DNA of 64,000 nucleotides from Budvicia aquatica DSM 5075 = ATCC 35567 (GTDB lineage: Bacteria > Pseudomonadota > Gammaproteobacteria > Enterobacterales > Enterobacteriaceae): contig NZ_KE386592.1 of NCBI RefSeq assembly GCF_000427805.1, forward strand, positions 92,533 to 156,532. Reading direction: 5' to 3'. A program made the position numbers and the translations under genes. Positions 38,443 through 49,791 of this stretch are shown one piece after another (positions within the stretch are counted from its first letter, which is position 1; the number at the start of each line of letters is the position of its first letter). The notes below the pieces were generated by a model. That model searched no databases and had not been told where the DNA came from. It saw only the letters and a program-made list of their open reading frames with translations.

Positions 38443-40239
38443 TTACTTAAACAGGTTCTGAGGGCGAATGAGCACCGCGCGGTAATGTGGCTGATTGGCT
38501 TTATCTGACAGAATATCGATTTCGACTTTAACTTCTTTGGTCTTATAGTCGATCTCGTTTAGCTTACCGACAGTCGGTTGCCCAACGTCAAACAGATGAA
38601 TCGAGCCACCAAAACCAAACATGGTGTCGCGGTCTTTTTGGTATTCAACAACCGATGTGATCGGGCTATACCAGTCGTAACCACGCTCTTTGCCGTACTC
38701 CCACAACTGCTGGACAGTCATGTTTTTCTCATCGATCTTATACTCGACATAACGGGTATATTTCATGGTTGGCAGAGCCGGTTGCTCTAAATAGCGGCCG
38801 TCACCGTTATCAAGAACGGTTAGCGTGCCTTTACTTGATAGCCAGGCGGTGTGCTGAGTGTAAGTGAAGTCGAAATCGGTATTTTCACATTGACCATTTT
38901 CATTACAGCTCAGCGCCTTACCATTGGTATCAACCGGTTTTAGCACTTTCTTCGCCAGCTTTTCATTCCAGCCTTTTGACGGCGCTAAAATCCATTTAAC
39001 TTCTTTATCTCGGCCTATTTTGACCACGCCCTGATGGCGTGAAGAGAGAATGATTGAGTCATCTTTGCCGTCGTAAGCAATCGAGTTGACGTGCGCCCAG
39101 TTACGGCCCGGTCCAACGCCTAACGCATCTCCGTATGGCGTGTCAGGCTCAAGCTTCGCCTGTTGTCCTGCATGAGCCAGATCGACGTTGACGCATACCG
39201 CTCCGGCATCTAATGCACCTAATAGGCTATCGCGTAGTGGGTCGAGAATGATATTAAGATCCCATACGTCAAGTACTCGGCCGGATTTATCGACCTCAAT
39301 GATATGGTCACGAATGGTATGAACGTGCAGGCCGTCATCGCGGGTATAGTTACGTTTTCCTACTCGCAGCAGCATTGTACCTTTCGATGTTTCCACTGAC
39401 TCATGAGAGGCATCCAGAAATCCGCGCGGTAGCTTATGATTGACTAAAATCTGGCCCATCATATCGAATTCATACCAGTGCTGGCCTTGAACGGCAGTAA
39501 AGGTACCGCGCGGCGTTTCACGAATCCCCATTAAATAGCCGCGTTTATTAACATCCACGTCAAAGCCGTTATACAGGGCATCTTGATCCAGCCACCAACG
39601 GTATTCACCTTCGGTATCGACAATAAATGTATAAGGTGCAACGTCAAAAGGAAGTGCTCCTCCGGCCGGGCCTGCGTCTAGAATTCCGGCATTTTTATCT
39701 TTCTCGCCGTGCCAGTGCAGGTCGGAACCCTGTCCGGTAAACGTATGGGTATTGACTAAATAGAGACGGTCTTCAAATCCGGGGGCAACTTTAACAACCT
39801 GGGTTGTTTGCAGATCGCTCAGTGAGCGGTTATCCATATATTTATTAGCGATAGCGGAGGTTTTGACCAGGTACTCATCTTTTAGCTGTTTGCCGTTTTC
39901 TTTATATTCAACGGTCACTTTATTATCGTGTTTTTGATAGAGGCCAAAGATAGGTATACCGTCGTAGTTTTTAAGGGACTCAATACCGACAAGGTAACTT
40001 ACCGGAACACCTTTATCGCCTTTGCCATGCACCGTGACTTTTACGTCAGAGATTTTATGTCCATTCAGCCCCACTAATGCAGTGAGGGGCGCGTTTCCGT
40101 ATGGGTCAACAATAACTGAACCTAGGTTTCCAGCCGGCGGGGCCGGTTGAAATCCTGCCGACATGACGCTAAAGCTTGATAGGCCAAGCGTTAGTGCAAT
40201 AGTCCCGGCAACCAGCGTTTTTCGAGTTCGACCAAACAT
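38443..40239 (-). CDS. assT: Periplasmic arylsulfate sulfotransferase AssT
   Basis: 598 residues, the same length as and highly similar to the uropathogenic E. coli enzyme. A Sec signal ends near VMSA-GFQP (residue 28). A six-bladed propeller follows, with DLHWHGEKDKNAG, SSRHQGVVKIGRDKEVKWIL and TQHTAWLSSKG. The His in TQHTAW is residue 463, which corresponds to the catalytic His436 of the mature E. coli numbering. The enzyme moves sulfate from one phenol to another without PAPS, a role in detoxification of phenolic compounds. The Cys pair needed for its disulfide (SCNENGQCEN) is present. Confidence 0.97.
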   Translation of the reverse strand: MFGRTRKTLVAGTIALTLGLSSFSVMSAGFQPAPPAGNLGSVIVDPYGNAPLTALVGLNGHKISDVKVTVHGKGDKGVPVSYLVGIESLKNYDGIPIFGLYQKHDNKVTVEYKENGKQLKDEYLVKTSAIANKYMDNRSLSDLQTTQVVKVAPGFEDRLYLVNTHTFTGQGSDLHWHGEKDKNAGILDAGPAGGALPFDVAPYTFIVDTEGEYRWWLDQDALYNGFDVDVNKRGYLMGIRETPRGTFTAVQGQHWYEFDMMGQILVNHKLPRGFLDASHESVETSKGTMLLRVGKRNYTRDDGLHVHTIRDHIIEVDKSGRVLDVWDLNIILDPLRDSLLGALDAGAVCVNVDLAHAGQQAKLEPDTPYGDALGVGPGRNWAHVNSIAYDGKDDSIILSSRHQGVVKIGRDKEVKWILAPSKGWNEKLAKKVLKPVDTNGKALSCNENGQCENTDFDFTYTQHTAWLSSKGTLTVLDNGDGRYLEQPALPTMKYTRYVEYKIDEKNMTVQQLWEYGKERGYDWYSPITSVVEYQKDRDTMFGFGGSIHLFDVGQPTVGKLNEIDYKTKEVKVEIDILSDKANQPHYRAVLIRPQNLFK

Positions 40240-40762
40240 AGTTATCTCCTGATTTGCAATGTTATATTTCGGTGTCTTAGGTATTCACATCTGTAGGTAA
40301 TGTGGATTTCCTCTAACAATTTCGATTTAAAAATTTTTAAGTATTTCGATGAAATTACAGTTGCTTACTTATACTTGTGTTCGGTTTGTGTTCGGTGATT
40401 TTTAGCTTTATCGAGTAAATAGAACCATGTTAACTCCTTAGAGCAGGCTCTCATTTTCTGAATATGAAATAGCCTAAAATGGTTTTTCAGCCACGGTTAA
40501 GAGTGGTAATAAATAACCTACCTCCAAAGAATCGGATCCGTGTTTTTATAAAAAGAAAATAGCCAGTAAAATTATTTTGTCTGTTTTTTGTAAGTAAAAA
40601 TCTCACCGTTAATTATTTTTTAAAGTTATAAAATAAGTAAAATCAATGTAATGAATCTATTTTGTCTAATATTTTCTGTTCTTGTTTTTTACATTTATTT
40701 ACTTTTAATCGATAGTAGGTTATCTATTAAAAGAGATAAATACTCCTTTCCGGATAACTATT
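40240..40762. promoter_or_regulatory. assT / LysR divergent control region
   Basis: 523 AT-rich bases with no gene. A tandem direct repeat of TTGTGTTCGG occurs at 40375-40384 and 40386-40395, an 11-base period (one helical turn), about 135 bases upstream of assT. This is a plausible regulator-binding site. Beyond that I see only AT-rich runs. Confidence 0.5.
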
Positions 40763-41746
40763 ATGCGAAAAGTGGAAAACATTCCTCTCGACACGGAGTT
40801 GTTGGGGTTATTTCAGGCTTTGTCTGAAACTCAGTCTTTAACACTGGCGGCTAACCGTCAGGGTATGAGTCAGGCGGGGGCTAGCAGAGCGTTGTCAAAG
40901 TTACGTACTATTTTTAATGACAACTTGTTTAATAAATCAGGTTATGGAATGCAATCGACGTCGAGGGCAAAAGCCTTAGCGCCAAGAGTTATTGCGATAT
41001 TGCATGAGTTAGAACGCTTAACTGAACCTGATGAATTTAAACCGGCGGGCTTGACCCGAACTTTATATATTGGTGCGGTTGATAACGGCGTATTTAGTAT
41101 ACTGTCTTGTGTCTTAAAAGAGTTATTCAGACAGGCTCCTAATGCCCGGCTGGAAATATTACCTATCGGCGATGATCTTTGTTCTAATCTGAAATATGGG
41201 CGAATGGATTTAGCCATATTTCCGTTATTAACCATGCCGCCGGATTTTCATGAGATAAATTTATTCGAGACCACTTATGCCTGCGTGGTACGCAAGGGGC
41301 ATCCACTTTCTCATTATGCTGACAAAGGACAAGCGCCTACTTTTGAAGAAATTAATCAGTACCGGCGAATGCAAATTACGGTGCACGACGGTAAGCAAGA
41401 GCAGGGATATGCGATTGATGAAGGTGCTTATGCGCATCCGTTAGCGCAAGATATTGCAATGTCAGTACCTTATTTTCTTGCCGCCCCGTTTATTCTGGCG
41501 GAAACCGATTTCGTATTAACGCTTCCGAGACAGACCGCGCTGCGTTTTGCTGAACTTGCCCAACTGGTTGTTTTACCTTATCCGTGTGATTCAACCAGCT
41601 TTCACACCCGGCTTATCTGGCACCATCGTGTTCATTACGATCCGGCGATCCAGTGGCTGCGAGGGCTGTTTACTCAGTGTGCGGAAAAGATGGCAGAAAA
41701 ACATAAGCAGCAGTTAGATAGAGAAACCGCCGTAGCACTAGAATAG
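40763..41746 (+). CDS. LysR-type transcriptional regulator
   Basis: 327 residues. N-terminal winged helix (about 8-70) with FQALSETQSLTLAANRQGMSQAGASRALSKLRTIFNDNLFNKSGYGM, then a periplasmic-binding-protein-like effector domain from about 95. It is divergent from assT across the shared control region, so control of assT-dsbL-dsbI, perhaps by a phenolic ligand, is the natural inference. It could instead act elsewhere. The long C-terminal tail after residue 300 (KMAEKHKQQLDRETAVALE) is unremarkable. Confidence 0.85.
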   Translation: MRKVENIPLDTELLGLFQALSETQSLTLAANRQGMSQAGASRALSKLRTIFNDNLFNKSGYGMQSTSRAKALAPRVIAILHELERLTEPDEFKPAGLTRTLYIGAVDNGVFSILSCVLKELFRQAPNARLEILPIGDDLCSNLKYGRMDLAIFPLLTMPPDFHEINLFETTYACVVRKGHPLSHYADKGQAPTFEEINQYRRMQITVHDGKQEQGYAIDEGAYAHPLAQDIAMSVPYFLAAPFILAETDFVLTLPRQTALRFAELAQLVVLPYPCDSTSFHTRLIWHHRVHYDPAIQWLRGLFTQCAEKMAEKHKQQLDRETAVALE

Positions 41747-41770
41747 ACTTCGAGGTGGTGATGTCATAAA

Positions 41771-41796
41771 AAAAGCGGCCTGAGCAGGCCGCTTTA
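41771..41796 (-). terminator. Terminator behind gltD
   Basis: AAAGCGGCC and GGCCGCTTT pair around TGAGCA. Read on the minus strand it is followed by seven T. It ends gltBD and also lies just after the LysR gene. Confidence 0.85.
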
Positions 41797-41826
41797 AACG
41801 ATGGTAATCGGTCAGTAATTTAAACC

Positions 41827-43248
<1,422 letters not shown>

Positions 43249-43259
43249 TTATCTTCCTC

Positions 43260-46200
43260 TCACTGCGCCTGAATCCGCAACTCGGACGCAGAACGACTGC
43301 GGTGTCCGAGTAGCGCTTTGATATCGCTGGATTTTGGTTTGACTAAGGTAAATTTAGCTGCCCATTGTGACCAGTTTGCCAGAATCTCTTCGGCCCGGTC
43401 TGAACCGGTATTCTGGACGTGCTCGGTTAACAGTCCGCGTAAGTGCTCTTCATGAATTGCTAATTGATCAACGGCCAGTACCTCAACCAGTTCCGCGTTG
43501 ACGCGCTTGCGGAACTCATTATCTTCATCAAGGACGTAGGCAAAGCCACCGGTCATACCGGCACCAAAGTTGATGCCTGTCCGGCCAAGAATACACACAA
43601 TGCCGCCGGTCATATATTCGCAACCGTTATCGCCAATACCTTCAACCACGGTAATAGCGCCTGAGTTACGCACCGCAAAACGTTCACCTGCGCGGCCTGC
43701 TGCAAACAGTTTACCGCCGGTTGCACCATATAAGCAGGTGTTGCCGATAATAGTGGCTTCATGACTGCGGAAGGCTGAGCCAACCGGTGGCCGGATGATA
43801 ATAGTTCCGCCCGCCATTCCTTTGCCAACGTAGTCATTTGCGTCGCCGGTCAGCGTGAGTTCAACTCCTCCCGCATTCCATACGCCAAAACTTTGGCCGG
43901 CGGTACCGGAGAAGTGAACTTTGATCGGATCGCTGGCTAAGCCTTGATCGCCATGTTTTTCGGCAATCGCGCCGGACAGCGATGCGCCAACGGAACGGTC
44001 AGTGTTGCGGATATCAAAGTAGAACGCCTTACTCTGCTTAGATTTAATATAAGGCAGCGCCTGAGTCAGCAGGCTGTGGTTCAGAATGCCTTTATCAAAC
44101 GGTGGATTATTTTCAGTACAATACAGCGCCTTACCCGGATGTGGTTGAGCACAGGCTAACAGGCCGGAAAGATCCAGCCGATGCTGTTTAGCCGAGAACC
44201 CATCCAGCTCGGTTAACAGGTCGGTTCGGCCAATCAGGTCGATAAGCTGAGGTATGCCCAGTTCGGCCATAATCTGGCGGGTTTCCTGAGCAATAAAGTT
44301 GAAGTAGTTAATCACTCTTTCAGGCAGGCCGTGATAGTGGTCCGCCCGCAGTTTTTCATCCTGAGTTGCCACCCCGGTAGCACAGTTATTCAGATGGCAA
44401 ATACGCAGGTATTTACAGCCCAGAGCAACCATAGGGCCGGTGCCGAAGCCGAAGCTTTCTGCCCCTAAAATGGCGGCTTTCACAATGTCTAAACCGGTTT
44501 TTAAGCCGCCGTCGACCTGTAGACGAATCTTATGGCGTAGGCCGTTAGCCACCAGTGCCTGTTGAGTTTCTGCCAGGCCCAGTTCCCACGGGCTTCCTGC
44601 ATACTTCACTGAACTCAGCGGGCTGGCCCCGGTACCGCCGTCGTAGCCGGCAATGGTAATCAGGTCGGCATAAGCTTTAGCCACCCCGGTGGCAATGGTG
44701 CCGACACCGGGCTCTGAAACCAGTTTGACGGAAATCATCGCCTTATGGTTGACCTGCTTAAGGTCAAAAATCAGCTGGGCCAAGTCTTCGATAGAATAAA
44801 TATCGTGATGAGGCGGTGGTGAAATTAAGGTCACGCCGGGAACCGAATAGCGCAGTTTGGCAATATACGGGGTGACTTTATCACCCGGTAGCTGGCCACC
44901 TTCGCCGGGTTTAGCGCCCTGAGCGACTTTAATCTGGATAACATCGGCATTAACCAAATAGGCTGGCGTAACGCCAAAGCGCCCTGATGCGACCTGCTTA
45001 ATTCGCGATACTTTATTGGTTTTGTAACGTACAGGATCCTCGCCGCCTTCACCGGAATTAGAGCGCCCGCCAATGGTATTCATGGCAATTGCCAGTGACT
45101 CATGGGCATCCGGGCTTAAGGCCCCGATAGACATAGCGGCGGTATCAAAGCGGGTAAATAGCGATTCCGCTGATTCGACGGTGTCGATAGCAATAGCGTT
45201 AGCCGGATCTTGTGGTTTTAGCGCCAGTAAATCACGCAGGGTGGTCACCGGGCGATTATTCACCAGATCTGAGTAGATCTTATAATCTTTTTGATCGCCG
45301 CTTTTCACTGCGGTTTGTAATGTGGTCACCACGTCAGGGTTATAGGCGTGATATTCACCACCGTAGACAAACTTGAGTAAACCGCCTTGCTCTAACGTCT
45401 TGCGCTTTAACCATGCGCGCTTAGACAGATTTTGCAGATCCTGCTGGAAGTCACTAAAGTGGGCACCGCCGATTCGGCTGGTTGCACCTTTAAAGCATAA
45501 TGCCATCAGCTCGGAGTGCAGCCCTACCGCTTCAAACAGCTGAGAGCAACGATAAGAAGCAACGGTCGATATGCCCATCTTGGACATAATCTTGTACAGG
45601 CCTTTATTGATACCGTTACGGTAGTTGAGCATAACGGTGCGCTGATTTTTCTCGATGACGTCAGCATCAACCATTTTAGCCAATGTCTCATAGGCTAAGT
45701 ATGGATAGATAGCGGTGGCACCAAAGCCCAGTAAAACGGCGAAATGGTGCGGGTCTCTGGCGCTGGCAGTCTCAACAATAATGTTGGCATCGCAGCGTAG
45801 GTTACGTTCTACCAGACGGGTTTGCAGTGCGCCTACGGCCATTGGTGCCGGTATCGGTAAACGGTCGGGGGCGATATTACGATCGGATAGAACCAGCAAT
45901 ACCGTGCCCTGACGGACCTTGTTTTCCGCTTCATTGCACATGGCAATAATCGCGGCTTCAAGGTCGTATTTCTCCGGACTGTAAGTGATATCAATAGTAT
46001 CAGCCCGATAGTGCTCAGCCTCTAAGGTGGTCAACTGTATAAAATCGGAATAGAGCAGAACCGGCGAGGTAAAGCTTAAGCGGTGAGCCTGTCCTTCAGC
46101 TTCGCAAAATACGTTCATCTCACGGCCAATATTGGTGGCCAAAGACATCACGTGTGCTTCACGCAATGGGTCGATTGGCGGGTTGGTCACCTGAGCAAAC

Positions 46201-47723
46201 TGTTGGCGGAAATAGTCATAGATAATCCGCGGGCGGCTGGAGAGTACGGCAAACGGTGTATCGTCTCCCATTGAGCCGGTAGCTTCCTGACCCATTTCAC
46301 CCAGAACTCGGATAACCTGCTCCAGCTCTTCATTGGTATAGGCAAACTGCTTCTGATAGGTTTCCAGTAAAGCGTCATTAAATTCACGGCTACCGACTTG
46401 GTCATCCGGCAGGTCTTCGAACGGTGTCAGGCTGCGAACGTTTTTTCCCATCCAGCTTAGATAAGGATGGCGGCTTTTTAAATCGTTATCCGTTTCGCTG
46501 GAGTGAAGGATTTTTCCCATACGGGTATCAATCACCATCAGTTCGCCCGGGCCGACCCGGCCTTTTTCGACGACTTCATCGGGCTGATAATCCCAGATAC
46601 CGACTTCGGAGGCGCAGGTAATCAGTTTATCTTTGGTAATAACATAGCGGGCAGGGCGCAGTCCGTTGCGGTCAAGGTTACAGGCTGCGTAGCGGCCATC
46701 AGACATGACTATGCCGGCAGGGCCATCCCAGGGCTCCATATGCATGGAGTTAAAATCAAAGAAGGCTCGCAGTTCTTCATCCATATCCGGATTGTTCTGC
46801 CATGCCGGCGGAACTAGCAGGCGCATCGCCCGTACTAAGTCCATGCCGCCGCTGAGGAACAGTTCCAGCATGTTATCTAAGGAGCTTGAGTCAGAACCGG
46901 TCTCATTGACGAACGGAGATGCATCCTGCAGATCGGGGATCAGCGGCGTTTTAAATTTATAAGAGCGGGCTCTGGCCCATTGACGGTTACCCGTAATGGT
47001 ATTGATTTCACCGTTATGCGCTAAGTAGCGGAAAGGCTGAGCTAACTGCCAGCGCGGAACCGTGTTAGTAGAGAAACGCTGGTGGAATAGGCAGATAGAT
47101 GATTCTAAACGTAAGTCGGCCAGGTCGAGATAGAAACGAGGCAGGTCAACGGGCATACACAGCCCTTTATAGATACTGACAACGTTTGACAGGCTACAGA
47201 CGTAGAAGGTGTCATCCAGTACGCGTTTTTCAATACGGCGGCGCGCCATAAATAGGCGGCGTTCCATATCTAATGAACGCCAGCCCGCCGGGGCGTTAAC
47301 AAAAATTTGTTCAATACGCGGCAGGGATGACAGGGCTATTTCACCCAGCATATCCGGGTTGGTCGGTACTTCACGCCAGCCGATAATCGACAGGGTTTCC
47401 CGCTGTAACTCTTCTTCAACAATTTTACGACTGGCTTCAGCTTCTTGCTTATCCTGACTTAAAAACAGCATGCCAACGGCATAGTTTTTTGCCAGTCTCC
47501 AGCCTTGCTCTTCGGCGACCAGGCGAAAGAATCGGTCAGGTTTTTGTAGCAATAGGCCGCAGCCGTCACCGGTTTTTCCATCGGATAGAATAGCGCCGCG
47601 GTGTTGCATTCGTGACAGCCCATGAATCGCTGTTCTGACGACTTTATGACTCGGCTCGCCTTCTATATGAGCGATAAGGCCAAAGCCACAGTTATCACGT
47701 TCTTTCGACGCGTCGTATAGCAT
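43260..47723 (-). CDS. gltB: Glutamate synthase large subunit
   Basis: 1487 residues (E. coli 1486). N-terminal glutaminase domain: the short propeptide MLYDASKERDN is expected to be removed to expose Cys12 (CGFGLIAHIEG). Then come the central domain, the FMN synthase barrel (about 800-1190) and the C-terminal beta-helix. The 3Fe-4S cysteines lie in RICHLNNCATGVATQ. It makes glutamate from glutamine and 2-oxoglutarate, the GOGAT half of ammonia assimilation. Confidence 0.98.
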   Translation of the reverse strand: MLYDASKERDNCGFGLIAHIEGEPSHKVVRTAIHGLSRMQHRGAILSDGKTGDGCGLLLQKPDRFFRLVAEEQGWRLAKNYAVGMLFLSQDKQEAEASRKIVEEELQRETLSIIGWREVPTNPDMLGEIALSSLPRIEQIFVNAPAGWRSLDMERRLFMARRRIEKRVLDDTFYVCSLSNVVSIYKGLCMPVDLPRFYLDLADLRLESSICLFHQRFSTNTVPRWQLAQPFRYLAHNGEINTITGNRQWARARSYKFKTPLIPDLQDASPFVNETGSDSSSLDNMLELFLSGGMDLVRAMRLLVPPAWQNNPDMDEELRAFFDFNSMHMEPWDGPAGIVMSDGRYAACNLDRNGLRPARYVITKDKLITCASEVGIWDYQPDEVVEKGRVGPGELMVIDTRMGKILHSSETDNDLKSRHPYLSWMGKNVRSLTPFEDLPDDQVGSREFNDALLETYQKQFAYTNEELEQVIRVLGEMGQEATGSMGDDTPFAVLSSRPRIIYDYFRQQFAQVTNPPIDPLREAHVMSLATNIGREMNVFCEAEGQAHRLSFTSPVLLYSDFIQLTTLEAEHYRADTIDITYSPEKYDLEAAIIAMCNEAENKVRQGTVLLVLSDRNIAPDRLPIPAPMAVGALQTRLVERNLRCDANIIVETASARDPHHFAVLLGFGATAIYPYLAYETLAKMVDADVIEKNQRTVMLNYRNGINKGLYKIMSKMGISTVASYRCSQLFEAVGLHSELMALCFKGATSRIGGAHFSDFQQDLQNLSKRAWLKRKTLEQGGLLKFVYGGEYHAYNPDVVTTLQTAVKSGDQKDYKIYSDLVNNRPVTTLRDLLALKPQDPANAIAIDTVESAESLFTRFDTAAMSIGALSPDAHESLAIAMNTIGGRSNSGEGGEDPVRYKTNKVSRIKQVASGRFGVTPAYLVNADVIQIKVAQGAKPGEGGQLPGDKVTPYIAKLRYSVPGVTLISPPPHHDIYSIEDLAQLIFDLKQVNHKAMISVKLVSEPGVGTIATGVAKAYADLITIAGYDGGTGASPLSSVKYAGSPWELGLAETQQALVANGLRHKIRLQVDGGLKTGLDIVKAAILGAESFGFGTGPMVALGCKYLRICHLNNCATGVATQDEKLRADHYHGLPERVINYFNFIAQETRQIMAELGIPQLIDLIGRTDLLTELDGFSAKQHRLDLSGLLACAQPHPGKALYCTENNPPFDKGILNHSLLTQALPYIKSKQSKAFYFDIRNTDRSVGASLSGAIAEKHGDQGLASDPIKVHFSGTAGQSFGVWNAGGVELTLTGDANDYVGKGMAGGTIIIRPPVGSAFRSHEATIIGNTCLYGATGGKLFAAGRAGERFAVRNSGAITVVEGIGDNGCEYMTGGIVCILGRTGINFGAGMTGGFAYVLDEDNEFRKRVNAELVEVLAVDQLAIHEEHLRGLLTEHVQNTGSDRAEEILANWSQWAAKFTLVKPKSSDIKALLGHRSRSASELRIQAQ

Positions 47724-47762
47724 AATATTGCTCCCAATTGCCCCGGTTTATTCGCCAATTAG

Positions 47763-47823
47763 ACCCGTCATATTTCAAGCTGTAGGTGCGTTGCCTGCCT
47801 GCACCTCGAATTATTTTGGGTAT
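47763..47823. repeat. Shortened ERIC-like element
   Basis: About 61 bases: ACCCGTCATATTTCAAGCTG at the left and CTCGAATTATTTTGGGTAT at the right, with the centre of the element deleted. It lies 40 bases upstream of gltB. Confidence 0.75.
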
Positions 47824-47973
47824 ATCACTGTTGTAAATTTTATTATTTTCTTAAAGCATCAGTATCTGCGAGAGGCTTACGGGCACCGTTCACCCACGCG
47901 GATATGTCGCGTTAACGCTTTCAATCATTATCCAAAAATTAACTAGTTCAGAGAGGAGTGTATTAGTGCGATA

Positions 47974-48100
47974 TATTCCCATCATACTTCAAGCTGCATC
48001 TTTGTTGGCTGCGCTCGCTCAGCCGAATCACTTACCTGAGTAAGCTCATCGGGACTCGCTTTCTTGCCGCCGCGATGCAACTCGAATTATTTTGGGCATA
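47974..48100. repeat. Full-length ERIC (IRU) element
   Basis: About 127 bases. Landmarks in order are CATCATACTTCAAGCTGC, TTGGCTGCGCTCGCTCAG, CACTTACCTGAGTAAGCTC, CTTGCCGCC and CTCGAATTATTTTGGGCAT. These agree with the enterobacterial ERIC family, including the diverged CACTTAC...GTAAGCTC centre. Same family as 13002-13127. Confidence 0.87.
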
Positions 48101-48604
48101 CATGATGCACAGCTTCTGACTATAAGAGATCCCTTGAATGTCCAACTTATATATAAAGAGAATTAAGGTCAAATATGAGCCAAAAAGTATGGGTATTGTT
48201 GATTTTTAAATTAACATATTGAAATTAATGATTTTTAATCAATATTTTTCACTAAAGGATTCATTTTTTGCTGGTATAAAATGTGAGCTAAGTCACTATG
48301 TTATCGGGGCTGAATTATGTTCATGTTCTTTGAATTTTGATAAGTACAGGGAGATATTCTGAGTTTTATTCTATATTTGAAGTTTAATGGTGTTATTTGT
48401 TGTGAATATGTTATCAGTCAGTAGCTCCTAAGTATAAAAAGAAATCATAAACTCTGCGGGATCTTCATTTTGCCTAATACCGACGAGTTATTTGTCCCCT
48501 CGCCCTGAATTAGCTTGATCTCAGTCACCCTGTGTTAAGGTGGTTACCGTTAGTCTTAACTTCCTAATTTATGTTCAGCGAATGGAAAAATAGTCAGAGT
48601 AAGC

Positions 48605-49525
48605 ATGCAATTACATCAACGGGTCAATATGTTCGGTGCAGATTTGCAACGCCGGTACGGTGAGAAAATTCATAAGCTGACGCTGCATGGTGGTTTTGAT
48701 TGCCCGAACAGAGACGGCACTTTAGGCCGGGGTGGCTGCACTTTTTGCAATGTCGCTTCCTTTTCAGATGAGCACAAGCAGTATCAGCCGATTGCCGAAC
48801 AGCTTATTCAACAGGCTGAGCGAGCCGATCGGGCTAAACGCTATTTAGCCTACTTTCAGGCCTATACCAGTACCTATGCTGAGGTCAGCCTGCTGCGTAA
48901 TATGTATCAGCAGGCGCTAACGCAGGCGGATATCGTTGGTATTTGTATCGGAACTCGACCAGATTGTGTACCTGATGCGGTGTTGGATCTGCTGTCAGCA
49001 TATGACCAACAAGGCTATGAAGTATGGTTAGAGCTGGGGTTGCAGAGCGCCAGTGACCGAACGTTGAAAAAGATTAACCGGGGCCATGATTTTGCCTGCT
49101 ATCAAACGGCGGTTAAAGCGGCGCGGCGGCGCGGTATTAAAGTATGTACGCATCTGATTGTCGGTTTACCGGATGAGACCAGGGAAACCAATCTGTCTAC
49201 TTTAGAGCAGGTGATTGATTGCGGCGTTGATGGACTAAAACTTCATCCGTTGCATATTGTCGACGGTAGCATTATGGCTAAAGCGTGGCAGGCCGGGCGT
49301 TTAGCTGAACTCTCATTAGATGACTATATTCATACTGCGGGTGAGTTGATCAGGCATACACCGGTAGATGTTATATATCATCGGGTTTCGGCTACAGCTA
49401 AAAGGCCGGTTTTATTGGCTCCATTATGGTGTGAGAATCACTGGACGGCGATGAATGAAATAGATAAGAACTTAGTGTGTTTCGGCGCACAGGGCGCGGC
49501 CTTGGGGCAGGTTTTTATTCCGTAG
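48605..49525 (+). CDS. yhcC: Radical SAM protein YhcC
   Basis: 306 residues. Fe-S cysteines C33, C45 and C48 lie in CPNRDGTLGRGGCTFC, the unusual long-spaced radical SAM motif of the YhcC/TIGR01212 family. Further conserved parts are GTRPDCVPDAVLDLL, WLELGLQSASDRTLKKINRGHD and CTHLIVGLPDETRE. The reaction is not established to my knowledge. Located upstream of arcB as in E. coli, with a 266-base gap containing a short ERIC element. Confidence 0.92.
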   Translation: MQLHQRVNMFGADLQRRYGEKIHKLTLHGGFDCPNRDGTLGRGGCTFCNVASFSDEHKQYQPIAEQLIQQAERADRAKRYLAYFQAYTSTYAEVSLLRNMYQQALTQADIVGICIGTRPDCVPDAVLDLLSAYDQQGYEVWLELGLQSASDRTLKKINRGHDFACYQTAVKAARRRGIKVCTHLIVGLPDETRETNLSTLEQVIDCGVDGLKLHPLHIVDGSIMAKAWQAGRLAELSLDDYIHTAGELIRHTPVDVIYHRVSATAKRPVLLAPLWCENHWTAMNEIDKNLVCFGAQGAALGQVFIP

Positions 49526-49557
49526 CTGTCAGCGTAAGTATGGCTTAACGGCAACGA

Positions 49558-49633
49558 TATCCAGGCCTGTCATACCTCAAACTGCCTCTTTGTTGGCTAT
49601 GTTCGCTATGCAATTTGAATTATTTTGGGTATA
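49558..49633. repeat. Shortened ERIC-like element upstream of arcB
   Basis: About 76 bases: CCTGTCATACCTCAAACTGCCTCTTTGTTGGC on the left, and AATTTGAATTATTTTGGGTATA on the right, with an internal deletion compared with 47974-48100. It lies 160 bases before the arcB start. Confidence 0.7.
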
Positions 49634-49791
49634 TAAGATTCTGAATTAATTTAGTTTAGCTATATTATTTAATGTATATATTGTCTGTCCTTGATAAAGG
49701 ATTCGTGTTTGTTCAGATTTAACATGCATTATTGTCTACTTGAGTCATATTTACGGTATTATTCAGGCGATAAAACCTTCCGGGAGTTACA

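Larger units (their letters stand above)
47724..48604. other. gltB / yhcC intergenic region with repeats
   Basis: 881 bases without a credible gene. It holds one shortened and one full ERIC element (listed separately), then about 500 AT-rich bases that must contain the gltB promoter region upstream part and the yhcC promoter. Short open frames here are within the repeats. Confidence 0.6.
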
